Below the pieces are notes generated by a model. The model saw nothing but the letters and a program-made list of their open reading frames with translations, searched no databases and was not told the DNA's origin. 64,000 nucleotides of DNA from positions 17,987 to 81,986 of the forward strand of contig NZ_VRKN01000017.1 in assembly GCF_008080435.1 (NCBI RefSeq), written 5' to 3'. The position numbers were made by a program, and so were the translations under genes. The DNA is from Enterobacter asburiae. GTDB taxonomy: Bacteria; Pseudomonadota; Gammaproteobacteria; Enterobacterales; Enterobacteriaceae. Below, one piece after another: positions 9,648 through 17,716 of the stretch (within the stretch, counting starts at the first letter, position 1; every line of letters begins with the position of its first letter).

Positions 9648-10627
9648 GGGTGAATTTCCTCTTGAGATGCTTTGTGTTCCTGACGGACAACACGTTGAAT
9701 AAAGTAGCGCGGACGCGCGCGAACATCGTTATAAATTCGGCCAATGTATTCACCGAGGAGACCCATCCCGACAAACTGGGCGCCGATGAACATAAACAGT
9801 ACGGCAAAGAGCATGAAGACCCCTTCCGCCGCCCACTGCGGGCCAAAGACCAGTCGCAGTACCACCAGCATGACGGACAGCGCAAAGCCGGCCACAGCGA
9901 TGATGCTGCCAAAAACGCTCAGCAGACGCAGCGGTGTGGTGGTCAGGCAGGTGATGAGGTCATACATCAGGTTGATCAGACGCATAAAGCTGTACTTCGA
10001 TTCCCCGTGCTCGCGCTCGGCGTGCAGAACCGGAATTTCCGTTGCCTTACGGGCAAAGGTGTTGGCGAGGATCGGAATAAAAGTGCTGCGTTCATGGCAA
10101 TGCAGCATGGCGTCGACAATATGGCGGCGGTAGGCGCGCAGCATGCAGCCGTAATCACCCATCGCTTTACCGGTCGTGCGCTGGATAAGACGGTTGATAG
10201 TGCGTGAGGCCAGCTTACGGAACAGACTGTCCTGACGGTTCTGACGTACCGTGCCGACCACGTCATAACCTTCATCAGCTTTGGCAACCAGGCGCGGGAT
10301 CTCTTCCGGCGGGTTTTGCAGGTCAGCGTCCAGGGTGATAATCAGATCGCCCGTGACGTGGCTAAACCCCGCCATAATCGCCGAGTGCTGGCCGTAGTTG
10401 CGGTTGAGCAGCACGGCCACAATGTGGCTGCCTTCAGCCTGCGCGGCCTCTGTCAGCATCAGCGCGGAATTATCGCTACTGCCGTCATCTACCAGCAGAA
10501 TTTCGTAAGCCTTGCCCATCGTGTCGCAGGCGGCCGTTGTACGGCGGATCAGTTCGGGCAGGCTCTCCTGCTCGTTATAAACCGGGATGACCACGGAAAC
10601 TTTTTGTACAGGCGGTGCACTGAACAT
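9644..10627 (-). CDS. arnC: Undecaprenyl-phosphate 4-deoxy-4-formamido-L-arabinose transferase ArnC
   Basis: A GT2-family glycosyltransferase of 327 residues. The catalytic domain opens with [19 protein letters not shown] and has the metal-binding [12 protein letters not shown]; two C-terminal hydrophobic helices anchor it in the inner membrane. I chose the ATG at 10627 ([10 protein letters not shown]), one base past the arnB stop and behind an AGGA at good spacing. A longer frame from 10681 lies inside arnB and exceeds the family length of about 322. It loads Ara4FN onto undecaprenyl phosphate. Confidence 0.92.
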   Translation of the reverse strand: MFSAPPVQKVSVVIPVYNEQESLPELIRRTTAACDTMGKAYEILLVDDGSSDNSALMLTEAAQAEGSHIVAVLLNRNYGQHSAIMAGFSHVTGDLIITLDADLQNPPEEIPRLVAKADEGYDVVGTVRQNRQDSLFRKLASRTINRLIQRTTGKAMGDYGCMLRAYRRHIVDAMLHCHERSTFIPILANTFARKATEIPVLHAEREHGESKYSFMRLINLMYDLITCLTTTPLRLLSVFGSIIAVAGFALSVMLVVLRLVFGPQWAAEGVFMLFAVLFMFIGAQFVGMGLLGEYIGRIYNDVRARPRYFIQRVVRQEHKASQEEIHP

Positions 10628-10628
10628 A

Positions 10629-11768
10629 TCAATGTCCTGCAAGCTGATGGAGTGCGGTAATGACACGGGTTGTGTCGTCATGAGTCATATCCGGGAAAAG
10701 AGGGAGAGAACAAATACGCGCGCTATTCCATTCAGAATTCGGGAGCGATACATCAGGAAAACGCTCGCGGTAGTATTTTTGGGTGTGCGCCGCGCGGAAG
10801 TGGAGGCCGGTACCGATGCCTTTCTCTTTCAGCGCCGCCATCAGGTTGTCGCGTGAGATCCCGCAGCGCGCTTCGTCAACGCGAATAATAAACAGGTGCC
10901 AGGCGTGCACGTGCGGCCATGACGGAATGGTGAGCGGCTGGAACGGCGTATCGGCAAGCTCCCGCAGGTAGCGTTCAGCGATTTCCTGGCGGCGCTTGTT
11001 GGCCTCTTTCAGTTTGCCTAACTGCACCAGCGCCAGCGCGGCGTTGATGTCTGCCAGGTTGTATTTATAGCCCGGCGCAATCACTTCCGCCTGCGGCGCA
11101 CGACCGTGCGTCTGGCGGTCATAGGCATCTACGCCCAGGCCATGGAATTTCAGACTGCGGATCCGCGCAGCAAGTTGGGCATTATCCGTGACGACTAAGC
11201 CGCCTTCCGCGCAAGTCATATTTTTAATGGCGTGGAAGGAAAAAATCGCCGTCCCTTTCCAGCCCACATGACGGTTCTTGTAGTACGTTCCGGCGGCATG
11301 GGCCGCATCTTCAATAACCGGAATACCGTGACGTTCACCGATGGCATGGATAGCGTCGATTTCACACGGCGCGCCGGCATAATGAACGGGAATAATGGCT
11401 TTGGTACGCGGGGTAATGGCGGCTTCAACGGCTTCTGGCGTCACCATTAATGTATCTTTGTCCACATCAATCATGACCGGCGTGGCACCCAGCAACACGA
11501 TCATATTCAGCGTGGACACCCAGGTCTGGGAAGGGGTAATGACTTCATCGCCCGGGCCAATATCCAGCGCCATCAGCGTGACGTGCATCCCCGCGGTGGC
11601 TGAACAGACGGCAATTGCATGCTGATTCCCGGTAAGTTGACAGAATGCCTCTTCAAGTTCCTGATTCTTAGGCCCAGTGGTGATCCAGCCCGACATCAAA
11701 ACGTCCTGAAGCGCCGCAATTTCCTCAGCGCCCATCGACGGTCGCGAAAAAGGCAGAAAATCACTCAT
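10629..11768 (-). CDS. arnB: UDP-4-amino-4-deoxy-L-arabinose aminotransferase ArnB
   Basis: A 379-residue PLP-dependent DegT/DnrJ/EryC1-type aminotransferase, first gene of the arn operon. The PLP Lys is in [15 protein letters not shown]; the Asp that contacts the PLP nitrogen is in [11 protein letters not shown]. It converts the 4-keto sugar made by ArnA to UDP-L-Ara4N with glutamate as donor. An AAGG lies 9 nt upstream of the ATG. The upstream region has a PmrA-box-like repeat and a TTGACA element, consistent with PmrAB control. Confidence 0.94.
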   Translation of the reverse strand: MSDFLPFSRPSMGAEEIAALQDVLMSGWITTGPKNQELEEAFCQLTGNQHAIAVCSATAGMHVTLMALDIGPGDEVITPSQTWVSTLNMIVLLGATPVMIDVDKDTLMVTPEAVEAAITPRTKAIIPVHYAGAPCEIDAIHAIGERHGIPVIEDAAHAAGTYYKNRHVGWKGTAIFSFHAIKNMTCAEGGLVVTDNAQLAARIRSLKFHGLGVDAYDRQTHGRAPQAEVIAPGYKYNLADINAALALVQLGKLKEANKRRQEIAERYLRELADTPFQPLTIPSWPHVHAWHLFIIRVDEARCGISRDNLMAALKEKGIGTGLHFRAAHTQKYYRERFPDVSLPNSEWNSARICSLPLFPDMTHDDTTRVITALHQLAGH

Positions 11769-11871
11769 TATTAATTTCCTTGCTGTATTAAAGGCGTCAT
11801 CTTTTACTGCGCTGTCGTAATGGGCAGCTCAATGGGATCATGCAAGATGGTTATTAAATAAAGACCAAATA

Positions 11872-11900
11872 AAATTAAGTCGCTATAACAGTTATGTCAA
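11872..11900 (-). promoter_or_regulatory. Candidate sigma-70 promoter of the arn operon
   Basis: Read on the minus strand, a perfect -35 TTGACA (11895-11900) is followed after 17 bp by a weak -10 TAATTT (11872-11877), about 100 bp upstream of the arnB start. The strong -35 contrasts with the poor -10. The PmrA-box-like repeat lies about 35 bp further upstream. Confidence 0.35.
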
Positions 11901-11934
11901 CAAACCATCAACTGAAGCAAGGTAGCGTCGTTTT

Positions 11935-11951
11935 CTTAGGAAAAAATTAAG
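11935..11951 (-). promoter_or_regulatory. Candidate PmrA box upstream of arnB
   Basis: On the minus strand this reads CTTAAT-N5-CCTAAG. The PmrA consensus is YTTAAK-N5-YTTAAK, so there is one mismatch (C for T at the second base of the right half). It is 167 bp upstream of the arnB start codon. PmrA control of arn is established in enterics; this exact site is inferred from pattern and position. Confidence 0.4.
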
Positions 11952-12138
11952 ACAGGTGAAAAGCAGAAGGGAAACAGCACATAGAAAAGAATAAGAAATC
12001 GTTTTACAACAGCAAGATAGTGATACTTACTATTTTTTTCATTTTTTGTGGGTGGACTCACAGCGATTACTCTACTATTTCATTTCGTTTACATTAAAAT
12101 TATAAGAAAAGTAAATGAATACTCAACCAAAATAAAAA

Positions 12139-12177
12139 TCCCGGAGGTTTGGGTGGGAACTCCGTCATCCTCCGGGA
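12139..12177 (-). terminator. Rho-independent terminator after padC, possibly bidirectional
   Basis: An inverted repeat with 9-bp arms, TCCCGGAGG (12139-12147) and CCTCCGGGA (12169-12177), is separated by 21 nt. Read leftwards from padC it is followed by a run that transcribes as UUUUUAUUUU; read rightwards it is followed by ACTTTTTATT. It lies 43 bp past the padC stop. It also separates padC from the arn promoter region. Confidence 0.7.
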
Positions 12178-12219
12178 ACTTTTTATTAATATCAATTGTC
12201 GCGCATTCAACTATCGCGC

Positions 12220-12726
12220 TTAGTTAAGATTAGCAGGAAAATCATTCGGCAATTCACTGGCCGCGCAGGCGATAACGCTTTCATTATTTGCACCGCAGTC
12301 GCGCACAAAGGTGATCGTGGCAAATTCATCAATCACTTCCGTTGGATACGCCGGGCCCGCATCACGATAGCTATTCATCAGCGGAATATGGTCGTTCTGG
12401 AAGCAGACGGTTTTTTCCGGGTTATTCATGACCCAGCGCGGGAAGAAGATGGTGCCGTGGAACAGTTTGTCGCCCAGGTTCACAATCAGGCTGACGTCGG
12501 TGCCGGTTGGCTCGGTCCAGGAAATTTTATAGATGCTCTCGCCAACGCGAACGATATACACCCGCTGATCTTTTACCCAACGATTACCCACCAGCCCGCT
12601 GTGAATACGGTAGTCGATGGTATTTTCATTTTTGATATAAATCTCGTAGTTCCAGCCGTTATCGTAAGTATAAACAAGGTGTTTGCCAACGAAGCCGCTT
12701 AAGTCGTGTTTGTCGAAGGTGTTCAT
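12220..12726 (-). CDS. padC: Phenolic acid decarboxylase
   Basis: A 168-residue calycin-like beta-barrel enzyme strongly resembling Bacillus and Lactobacillus phenolic acid decarboxylases. The active-site residues known from B. subtilis PadC (Tyr11, Tyr13, Arg41, Glu64) are all kept with an offset of 8, as Tyr19 and Tyr21 (HLVYTYDNGW), Arg49 (GNRWVKDQ) and Glu72 (SWTEPTGTD). It decarboxylates ferulic, p-coumaric and caffeic acids to vinyl phenols in the cytoplasm, a detoxification step for plant-derived acids. A good AGGAG lies 8 nt before the ATG. A LysR gene is divergent 99 bp away, and a terminator follows. Confidence 0.93.
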   Translation of the reverse strand: MNTFDKHDLSGFVGKHLVYTYDNGWNYEIYIKNENTIDYRIHSGLVGNRWVKDQRVYIVRVGESIYKISWTEPTGTDVSLIVNLGDKLFHGTIFFPRWVMNNPEKTVCFQNDHIPLMNSYRDAGPAYPTEVIDEFATITFVRDCGANNESVIACAASELPNDFPANLN

Positions 12727-12825
12727 AAGATGTCTCCTTTGTTTTGATGAGACGATCGTACCCCTTCAAAAAATGAATAAATAACGCTATGTTTTAATCA
12801 AATTCATCCAAATTTTAGATAAATC

Positions 12826-13707
12826 ATGCATAAGACGACGCTGGAACAATGGTCTTTACTGGCGAAGGTGGTTGAGGCGGGCAGCTTTGCCAAAGCCGCG
12901 GAAGAAACCCACCGCAGCCAGTCCTCGGTGAGCTATAACCTGTCGCTGTTGCAGGAGCGGCTCGGCGTGGCGCTCCTGGTCCCGGAGGGGCGACGGGCGG
13001 TGTTAACCCCGGCCGGAGAACTTCTTCTTAACCAGGTTAAACCGCTGCTGAAAGCGTTTTCGTATGTTGAAACGCGCGCAGCGACCCTTCGCAACGGGAT
13101 GCGCACGCGGCTGGATCTGGTGGTGGACTCCATTTTCCCGCGCCGCCGCCTGTTCGCCATCCTGCGTCAGTTCCAGCAGCAGTATCCGCAAATTCAGGTA
13201 CGTCTCACCGAGGTGCTGGAAAATACCCGTGCCGATGCCATTAACGACGAAGCCGATGTGATGATCTTAACCCGCCGCCAGGACATTACCGGGCTCGGCG
13301 AATGGCTGATGAATATTGACTTTGTTGCCGTGGCCCATCACCAGCATCCTCTCTTTCACCTCGACGCACCGCTAAATGATGAGATGCTGCGCCCGTGGCC
13401 GCTCATCCAGATTGCGGACAGCCAGCCCGCCGCGCGTGCTGCCGGCGAGTCGTGGACCTTCTCCACCATCGATGCCGCCATAGAGGCCGTCGTCTCTCAG
13501 GTCGGCTACGGCTGGCTACCAGAGGAACGCATCCAGACCCAGTTGGATCAAGGCGTACTGAAACGCCTGCCGCTGAGCCACGGTGCACGCAGAGCAACGC
13601 CGCTACACCTGATTGTAAAGCGCTCCCTCGCCCCGCTTGATGAACAGGTTGAGACACTGTTGCGCCTTTTTAGCCAGGAGCCGTCATCCTCACCTGCTAC
13701 GCTTTAA
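12826..13707 (+). CDS. LysR-family transcriptional regulator next to padC
   Basis: A 293-residue LysR regulator. The N-terminal winged helix-turn-helix includes SFAKAAEETHRSQSSVSYNL (about residues 18-37), followed by the substrate-binding domain from about residue 90. It is divergent from padC with a 99-bp shared control region, the classic LysR layout, so padC is the likely main target. It is also 32 bp upstream of an SDR gene on the same strand. In Gram-positive bacteria padC is controlled by PadR, so a LysR partner would be a different regulatory solution. The effector is not known. Confidence 0.82.
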   Translation: MHKTTLEQWSLLAKVVEAGSFAKAAEETHRSQSSVSYNLSLLQERLGVALLVPEGRRAVLTPAGELLLNQVKPLLKAFSYVETRAATLRNGMRTRLDLVVDSIFPRRRLFAILRQFQQQYPQIQVRLTEVLENTRADAINDEADVMILTRRQDITGLGEWLMNIDFVAVAHHQHPLFHLDAPLNDEMLRPWPLIQIADSQPAARAAGESWTFSTIDAAIEAVVSQVGYGWLPEERIQTQLDQGVLKRLPLSHGARRATPLHLIVKRSLAPLDEQVETLLRLFSQEPSSSPATL

Positions 13708-13739
13708 GGTCCGAACGTTAAAACGATAAGGAGCAGATG

Positions 13740-14534
13740 ATGAAAATCGACTTTGCGGGGAAAGTGGCGCTGGTGACCGCCTCAACCGGCGGGATCGGGT
13801 TCGCCATTGCCAGAGGTCTGGCAGAAAGCGGAGCGGAAGTGATCGTCAATGGCCGTAGCACGGAATCGGTGAATAAAGGCATTCAACAGCTACAGCAGGT
13901 GGTGCCGGGCGTACAGGTGCGTGCCGCGATTGCCGATCTCAGCACGGCGGAAGGGGTCGAGTCGCTTCTGAAAGTTGCGAATAACGTTGACATCCTGGTC
14001 AACAACGCCGGGATTTACGGTCCGCAGGATTTCTATGCCACCGACGATGAGACCTGGGAGCGTTACTGGCAGACCAACGTGATGTCCGGCGTGCGTCTGT
14101 CCCGCGCCCTGCTGCCGGGCATGGTGCAGAAAGGCTGGGGACGCGTGGTATTTATCTCCTCCGAGTCGGCCTGCAATATCCCGGCGGATATGATCCACTA
14201 CGGCGTGACCAAAACGGCGCAGCTCTCGCTGGCGCGCGGGCTGGCGAAGTTCGTGGCAGGGAGCGGCGTGACGGTCAACAGCGTATTGCCAGGCCCGACG
14301 ATGTCTGACGGTTTCGCAGAGATGATGAAAGATGAAATCGAAAAAACCGGCAAATCGCTGGAGCAGCTGGCGAAAGAGTTTGTGATGGCCAACCGCCCCA
14401 GCTCGGTTATTCAGCGCGCGGCCACGGTTGAAGAGGTGGCCAATATGGTGATTTATGTCTGTTCGCCACAGGCCTCCGCCACCTCGGGCGCGGCGCTGCG
14501 CGTCGACGGCGGCGTCGTGGATGACATTATCTGA
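13740..14534 (+). CDS. SDR-family oxidoreductase, probable operon partner of the LysR gene
   Basis: A 264-residue short-chain dehydrogenase with TASTGGIG (cofactor binding), NNAGIYG, the catalytic Ser in ISSESA and Tyr-Lys in YGVTKTAQ. Two ATG codons are adjacent (13737 and 13740). The second is chosen because the AAGGAG at 13728-13733 then has 6 nt of spacing. It lies 32 bp after the LysR gene with no terminator between them. The substrate cannot be read from sequence; an aromatic aldehyde or ketone linked to phenolic acid metabolism is a guess from context only. Confidence 0.75.
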   Translation: MKIDFAGKVALVTASTGGIGFAIARGLAESGAEVIVNGRSTESVNKGIQQLQQVVPGVQVRAAIADLSTAEGVESLLKVANNVDILVNNAGIYGPQDFYATDDETWERYWQTNVMSGVRLSRALLPGMVQKGWGRVVFISSESACNIPADMIHYGVTKTAQLSLARGLAKFVAGSGVTVNSVLPGPTMSDGFAEMMKDEIEKTGKSLEQLAKEFVMANRPSSVIQRAATVEEVANMVIYVCSPQASATSGAALRVDGGVVDDII

Positions 14535-14539
14535 TGTTG

Positions 14540-15067
14540 TCAGGCCGCACTGCCTGCGACCCGTCGGGCAGTAATGTAATGCGCTTGCCAGTAATCATCA
14601 GTCAGGGTTGAGACCGTTACCCCCTGACTGCTTGAGGCATGAATAAACTGGCTATTGCCAATATAAACGCCGACGTGTTTGCGGTTCGGGCCCGTCTGGA
14701 AGAACACCAGGTCACCGGCTCTCAGGCGGTACTGTGCCACCTGCACGCCGCGATGGATCTGCTCACGCGTCGTGCGCGGTAAATTAAGATGCGCCGCATC
14801 GCTGAACAGATGCTGCACGAGCGCGGAGCAATCCACCCCGCGATGCGTGGTTCCGCCCCACTGGTACTGGGTGCCTTTCCATTTCTGGTATTGATCGAGA
14901 ATACGCGAGCGCAGCGGGCCTGTTTCCTGATGCACCAGTGCAGATTTCGCCGGCGATACTGCCAGCTCACTGTTCATCGATAACATCGACGCTGGCAGTT
15001 GAAAGCTGAACGCAGAAAATGAAGCAAAACTTAACGTGAGGATTGAAATAAGCGATCTAAGAGTCAT
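14540..15067 (-). CDS. NlpC/P60-family cysteine peptidase, probably a secreted cell-wall hydrolase
   Basis: The protein has 175 residues if started at the ATG at 15067, which opens a signal peptide (MTLRSLISILTLSFASFSAF); an in-frame start at 15202 would bury that signal. The NlpC/P60 domain occupies the C-terminal two thirds with the catalytic Cys in RGVDCSALVQ and His in RKHVGVYIGN, plus a further His in QFIHASSSQG. The spacing resembles E. coli NlpC and MepS, which cut peptide cross-links or stems of peptidoglycan. There is no lipobox Cys after the signal, unlike NlpC, so it is probably periplasmic and soluble. It ends 5 bp from the convergent SDR stop. Confidence 0.8.
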   Translation of the reverse strand: MTLRSLISILTLSFASFSAFSFQLPASMLSMNSELAVSPAKSALVHQETGPLRSRILDQYQKWKGTQYQWGGTTHRGVDCSALVQHLFSDAAHLNLPRTTREQIHRGVQVAQYRLRAGDLVFFQTGPNRKHVGVYIGNSQFIHASSSQGVTVSTLTDDYWQAHYITARRVAGSAA

Positions 15068-15306
15068 ATCAAGAAAGAAGTAGTGAGTGAGTTTTTCCTT
15101 ACCTGTGGGGCCCAATGGTTCCCCGAAATATCTTGCGATGTGGCGATAATATAGACAGTTCGTTTTTTCACCAATCCTTATCGAGACCAAAAATGGACTC
15201 ACTTTGAGATCGCAAGATCGAGAAAAAAATGGTGGTGATATAAGGACTGTCCAGCTAAAGCAGGTAAACTGATCCGCAGAATGTGTATTTCAGCTAAGAC
15301 GTATTT

Positions 15307-15969
15307 ATGACCAATATGATTGCCGACGAGACGGTGGCTAAATCCAGCGTGCTCTCTGTCTTTGACTTTGATGGAACATTAACGCACCACGACAGCTTTA
15401 TTCCTTTCCTGCGTTTTGCCTTCGGTAAACGTTACTTCGCGGGCCGCCTGGTGCGCATGGCGCTGCCCACGCTCCACTGCGTTCGTCGCAAGCTGACGCG
15501 CGATGAGCTGAAGGAAGTGCTGATTAAAACGTTTCTGACGGGCGTAGATGAACACTGGTTGCGCCAGCAGGCAGAAGCCTTTTGCGAAAAATACTGGAAC
15601 AAGCTGATGCGCCCCGAAGGGGTTCTGGCGGTGGCGGCTGAGGTTAATGCCGGTGCGGAGGTGACCATCTGTTCCGCGTCTCCAGCGCTGGTGCTCCAGC
15701 CGTGGGCTGACAAACTGGGCATTAAGCTGATTGGCACGCAGCTGGAAGTGAAAGACGGCAAGCTGACGGGGCGTATTACGGGCAATAACTGCCGCTGCGC
15801 CCAGAAGGTGGCAAGGCTGGAAAAAGTGTATGGCGATCTGAACGCCTATCACCTGCGCGCCTGGGGAGACACCCGCGGCGACCACGAGCTGCTGGCGGCG
15901 GCGCAGGATCCACACTGGCGGCACTTCCATCACCCGCGCAAGCGCCGGAATTCACCGATTAAGGGTTAG
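15307..15969 (+). CDS. HAD-IB family hydrolase
   Basis: A 220-residue phosphatase-like protein of the haloacid dehalogenase superfamily, subfamily IB (SerB/PgpC-like). Motif I is DFDGTLTHHD (about residues 19-28) with both Asp residues; motif II is CSASPALV; motif IV is GDTRGDHELL. The helical cap between motifs I and II contains a basic hydrophobic stretch, as in HAD-IB enzymes acting on lipid head groups or small phosphate esters. The substrate is not determinable. A second ATG three codons downstream is possible. A palindromic repeat follows immediately after the stop. Confidence 0.75.
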   Translation: MTNMIADETVAKSSVLSVFDFDGTLTHHDSFIPFLRFAFGKRYFAGRLVRMALPTLHCVRRKLTRDELKEVLIKTFLTGVDEHWLRQQAEAFCEKYWNKLMRPEGVLAVAAEVNAGAEVTICSASPALVLQPWADKLGIKLIGTQLEVKDGKLTGRITGNNCRCAQKVARLEKVYGDLNAYHLRAWGDTRGDHELLAAAQDPHWRHFHHPRKRRNSPIKG

Positions 15970-16005
15970 GTGCGGTCTGGTGCCCTCACCCACAGGGAGA
16001 GGGAG
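15970..16005. repeat. GC-rich palindromic intergenic repeat (family 2), short copy
   Basis: The segment starts TGCGGTCTGGTGCCCTCACC and continues to AGGGAGAGGGAG. The same opening recurs, with small changes, after treF and after yhjE. It lies between two convergent gene ends. Confidence 0.6.
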
Positions 16006-16017
16006 AAAAGCGATGCA

Positions 16018-17043
16018 TCAGGCAGTACGTTTCCCCGGGAACATCACGCTCGCAATAATCCCCAGCGCCAGCACGCCTAATACCACAAACAGACTGGCCG
16101 TCGCGCCAATGCTGTAACCGTGGTGCCAGAAGTGATCGGTGGCATTTAACCCCAGCTTGAACGCCACGAAGAACAGCAGCAGCACCACGGCTTTCTCGAG
16201 GTGCACCAGATACTGCTTCAGCGCTTCCAGCACGAAGTAGAGCGTACGCAGGCCGAGAATGGCGAACATCATGGCGCTGTAGATAATCAGCGGCTCACGG
16301 CTCACGGCAATAATGGCCGGCACGGAGTCAAACGCGAACATGACGTCAGAGAGTTCGACGACGGCCACGCAAAGCAACAGCGGCGTCGCATAGCGCTTCG
16401 CCTTCTTCACGCGGCCGACCATCACGTCCTGGTTTTCCGGCTTTTCAAGCTCCGCATCCACCTCTTTCTGCGTCAGAATAAAGGCGTTGCTGCTGATTTT
16501 CGGCCAGACCGGATAGAATCGCTTCACCAGGCGATAGGCGAGATGACCCGAGTAGTCTTCCACTTCGTCACTCTCTTCATTGCGCTTGAGCATCATCACC
16601 GCCGTCCAGCCAACGACCAGCGCGAAAATCACCTCAACGTACGGTCCCAGACTTAACAGGCTGGTACCGATAGCCACAAAGATGCCGCGGAAGACAATCG
16701 CCCCCAGCACACCCCAGTAGAGGACGCGGTGACGGTACTTATCCGGCACGCCGAACCAGGCGAAGATCGCCATCATCACAAACAGGTTATCGACGGAGAG
16801 CACCTCTTCCAGCGCATAACCGGTGAGGAACAGACTCGCCATCTCGGCGCCATGGTGAACATACAGGAATCCGGCGAAGGCCAGCGCCATCATGACCCAG
16901 AAAATGGACCACATCGCCGCGCTTTTCAGCGAGACAGGCTTATCGTGACGGTGCATAAAGAGGTCGATAAACATCGCCCCAACGGCCATCACCACAAAGA
17001 CAACAACGGTTTCCGTCGGGAAACCGAGATGAGCAGCAGACAT
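16018..17043 (-). CDS. TerC-family integral membrane protein, orphan
   Basis: A 341-residue TerC-family protein. The start at 17043 (MSAAHLGFPTE) has AAAGGG upstream and is preferred over one 13 codons earlier. It has about nine hydrophobic helices and the acidic membrane motifs ALEEVLSVDNLF and VVELSDVMFAFDSVPA that define TerC, thought to handle metal ions such as manganese or calcium. It looks closer to the tellurite-resistance plasmid TerC than to the E. coli chromosomal Alx. No terZABDEF genes are nearby, and I saw no yybP-ykoY (manganese riboswitch) signature in the leader. Confidence 0.88.
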   Translation of the reverse strand: MSAAHLGFPTETVVVFVVMAVGAMFIDLFMHRHDKPVSLKSAAMWSIFWVMMALAFAGFLYVHHGAEMASLFLTGYALEEVLSVDNLFVMMAIFAWFGVPDKYRHRVLYWGVLGAIVFRGIFVAIGTSLLSLGPYVEVIFALVVGWTAVMMLKRNEESDEVEDYSGHLAYRLVKRFYPVWPKISSNAFILTQKEVDAELEKPENQDVMVGRVKKAKRYATPLLLCVAVVELSDVMFAFDSVPAIIAVSREPLIIYSAMMFAILGLRTLYFVLEALKQYLVHLEKAVVLLLFFVAFKLGLNATDHFWHHGYSIGATASLFVVLGVLALGIIASVMFPGKRTA

Positions 17044-17209
17044 ACAAAACCCTTTTGGCAGACAAAACACGACACCATGCAAACTGGCGTAAACCAGGAA
17101 CAGAAAAGGGCGGGCCGTTAATCAGCCTCTTCGCCCTCAAAATCGCAGCCTTCTGGCCGCGCAAGGAGGGGTACTTTACCTTACCAGACGGGGATCGTGC
17201 ATCTGCCGT

Positions 17210-17608
17210 TTAGGCGCTCATGCCGCGCAAACGCTGCAGCACCGCCACCAGAACCGCCACAGACCAGCCCACCATCAACGCGCCCACCAGCCCTTCCACT
17301 CCGCCGATGAGCCGCCAGTGCTGGGGTAACGTGACGTCGCCGTATCCCACAGTGGCGTAACTGACCAGTGAAAAGTAGAAGCTGGTGTTCCAGTCATTAA
17401 ACGCGTCGATGACAAAATAAAACGCAGCAAACAGTCCGGCTTCAAGAAGATGGGCGAAGATCATGGAGATCACGATACCGACATTGCGTAAAACAATGCG
17501 CACCGCAGAATCGACTTCTAATCTAATGAATTTTAAAACGCCAAACATCCACAGCGAATGGATCACCACGGTTAGGGTAAGCAAAATAATAATACTGATT
17601 AGCTGCAT
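17210..17608 (-). CDS. Small two-helix potassium-channel-like protein
   Basis: A 132-residue membrane protein with the K+ selectivity filter TVGYGDV (about residues 86-92) in a pore loop between hydrophobic helices, and two or three further N-terminal hydrophobic stretches. This is the Ion_trans_2 (Pfam) type of pore module. There is no cytoplasmic RCK/TrkA_N domain, so gating cannot be inferred. It would sit in the inner membrane as a tetramer. It lies on the same strand as the terC and yhiN genes but about 100-170 bp from each, so it may have its own promoter. Confidence 0.8.
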   Translation of the reverse strand: MQLISIIILLTLTVVIHSLWMFGVLKFIRLEVDSAVRIVLRNVGIVISMIFAHLLEAGLFAAFYFVIDAFNDWNTSFYFSLVSYATVGYGDVTLPQHWRLIGGVEGLVGALMVGWSVAVLVAVLQRLRGMSA

Positions 17609-17635
17609 GACGCGTGCTCGACCAAAAGGAATATG

Positions 17636-17656
17636 GCCCCGCGAACGCGGCGGGGC
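17636..17656. other. GC-rich hairpin between yhiN and the channel gene
   Basis: Perfect 7-bp arms GCCCCGC and GCGGGGC are separated by 7 nt. There is no uridine run on the yhiN-proximal transcript beyond a weak CCATATTCCTTTT, so it is a poor terminator candidate; it could be a processing or pausing structure. Confidence 0.3.
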
Positions 17657-17716
17657 ACCAGGTCGAAGCTTAGTTGAATGGAGAGGAAAAGTTGGTGCAA
17701 TAATTGCGTTGCGTGA

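Larger units (their letters stand above)
11769..12138. other. AT-rich intergenic region between arnB and the padC terminator
   Basis: This stretch holds the arn promoter elements listed separately. The part from about 11990 to 12130 is markedly AT-rich compared with the GC-rich genes around it. I see no convincing open reading frame and no structured RNA, although the low GC would suit H-NS binding. Confidence 0.5.

Noticed and set aside
17044..17209. Possible yybP-ykoY manganese riboswitch ahead of terC
   Set aside because: I looked for the GGGGAGUA-type conserved core and did not find it; the leader is also short.
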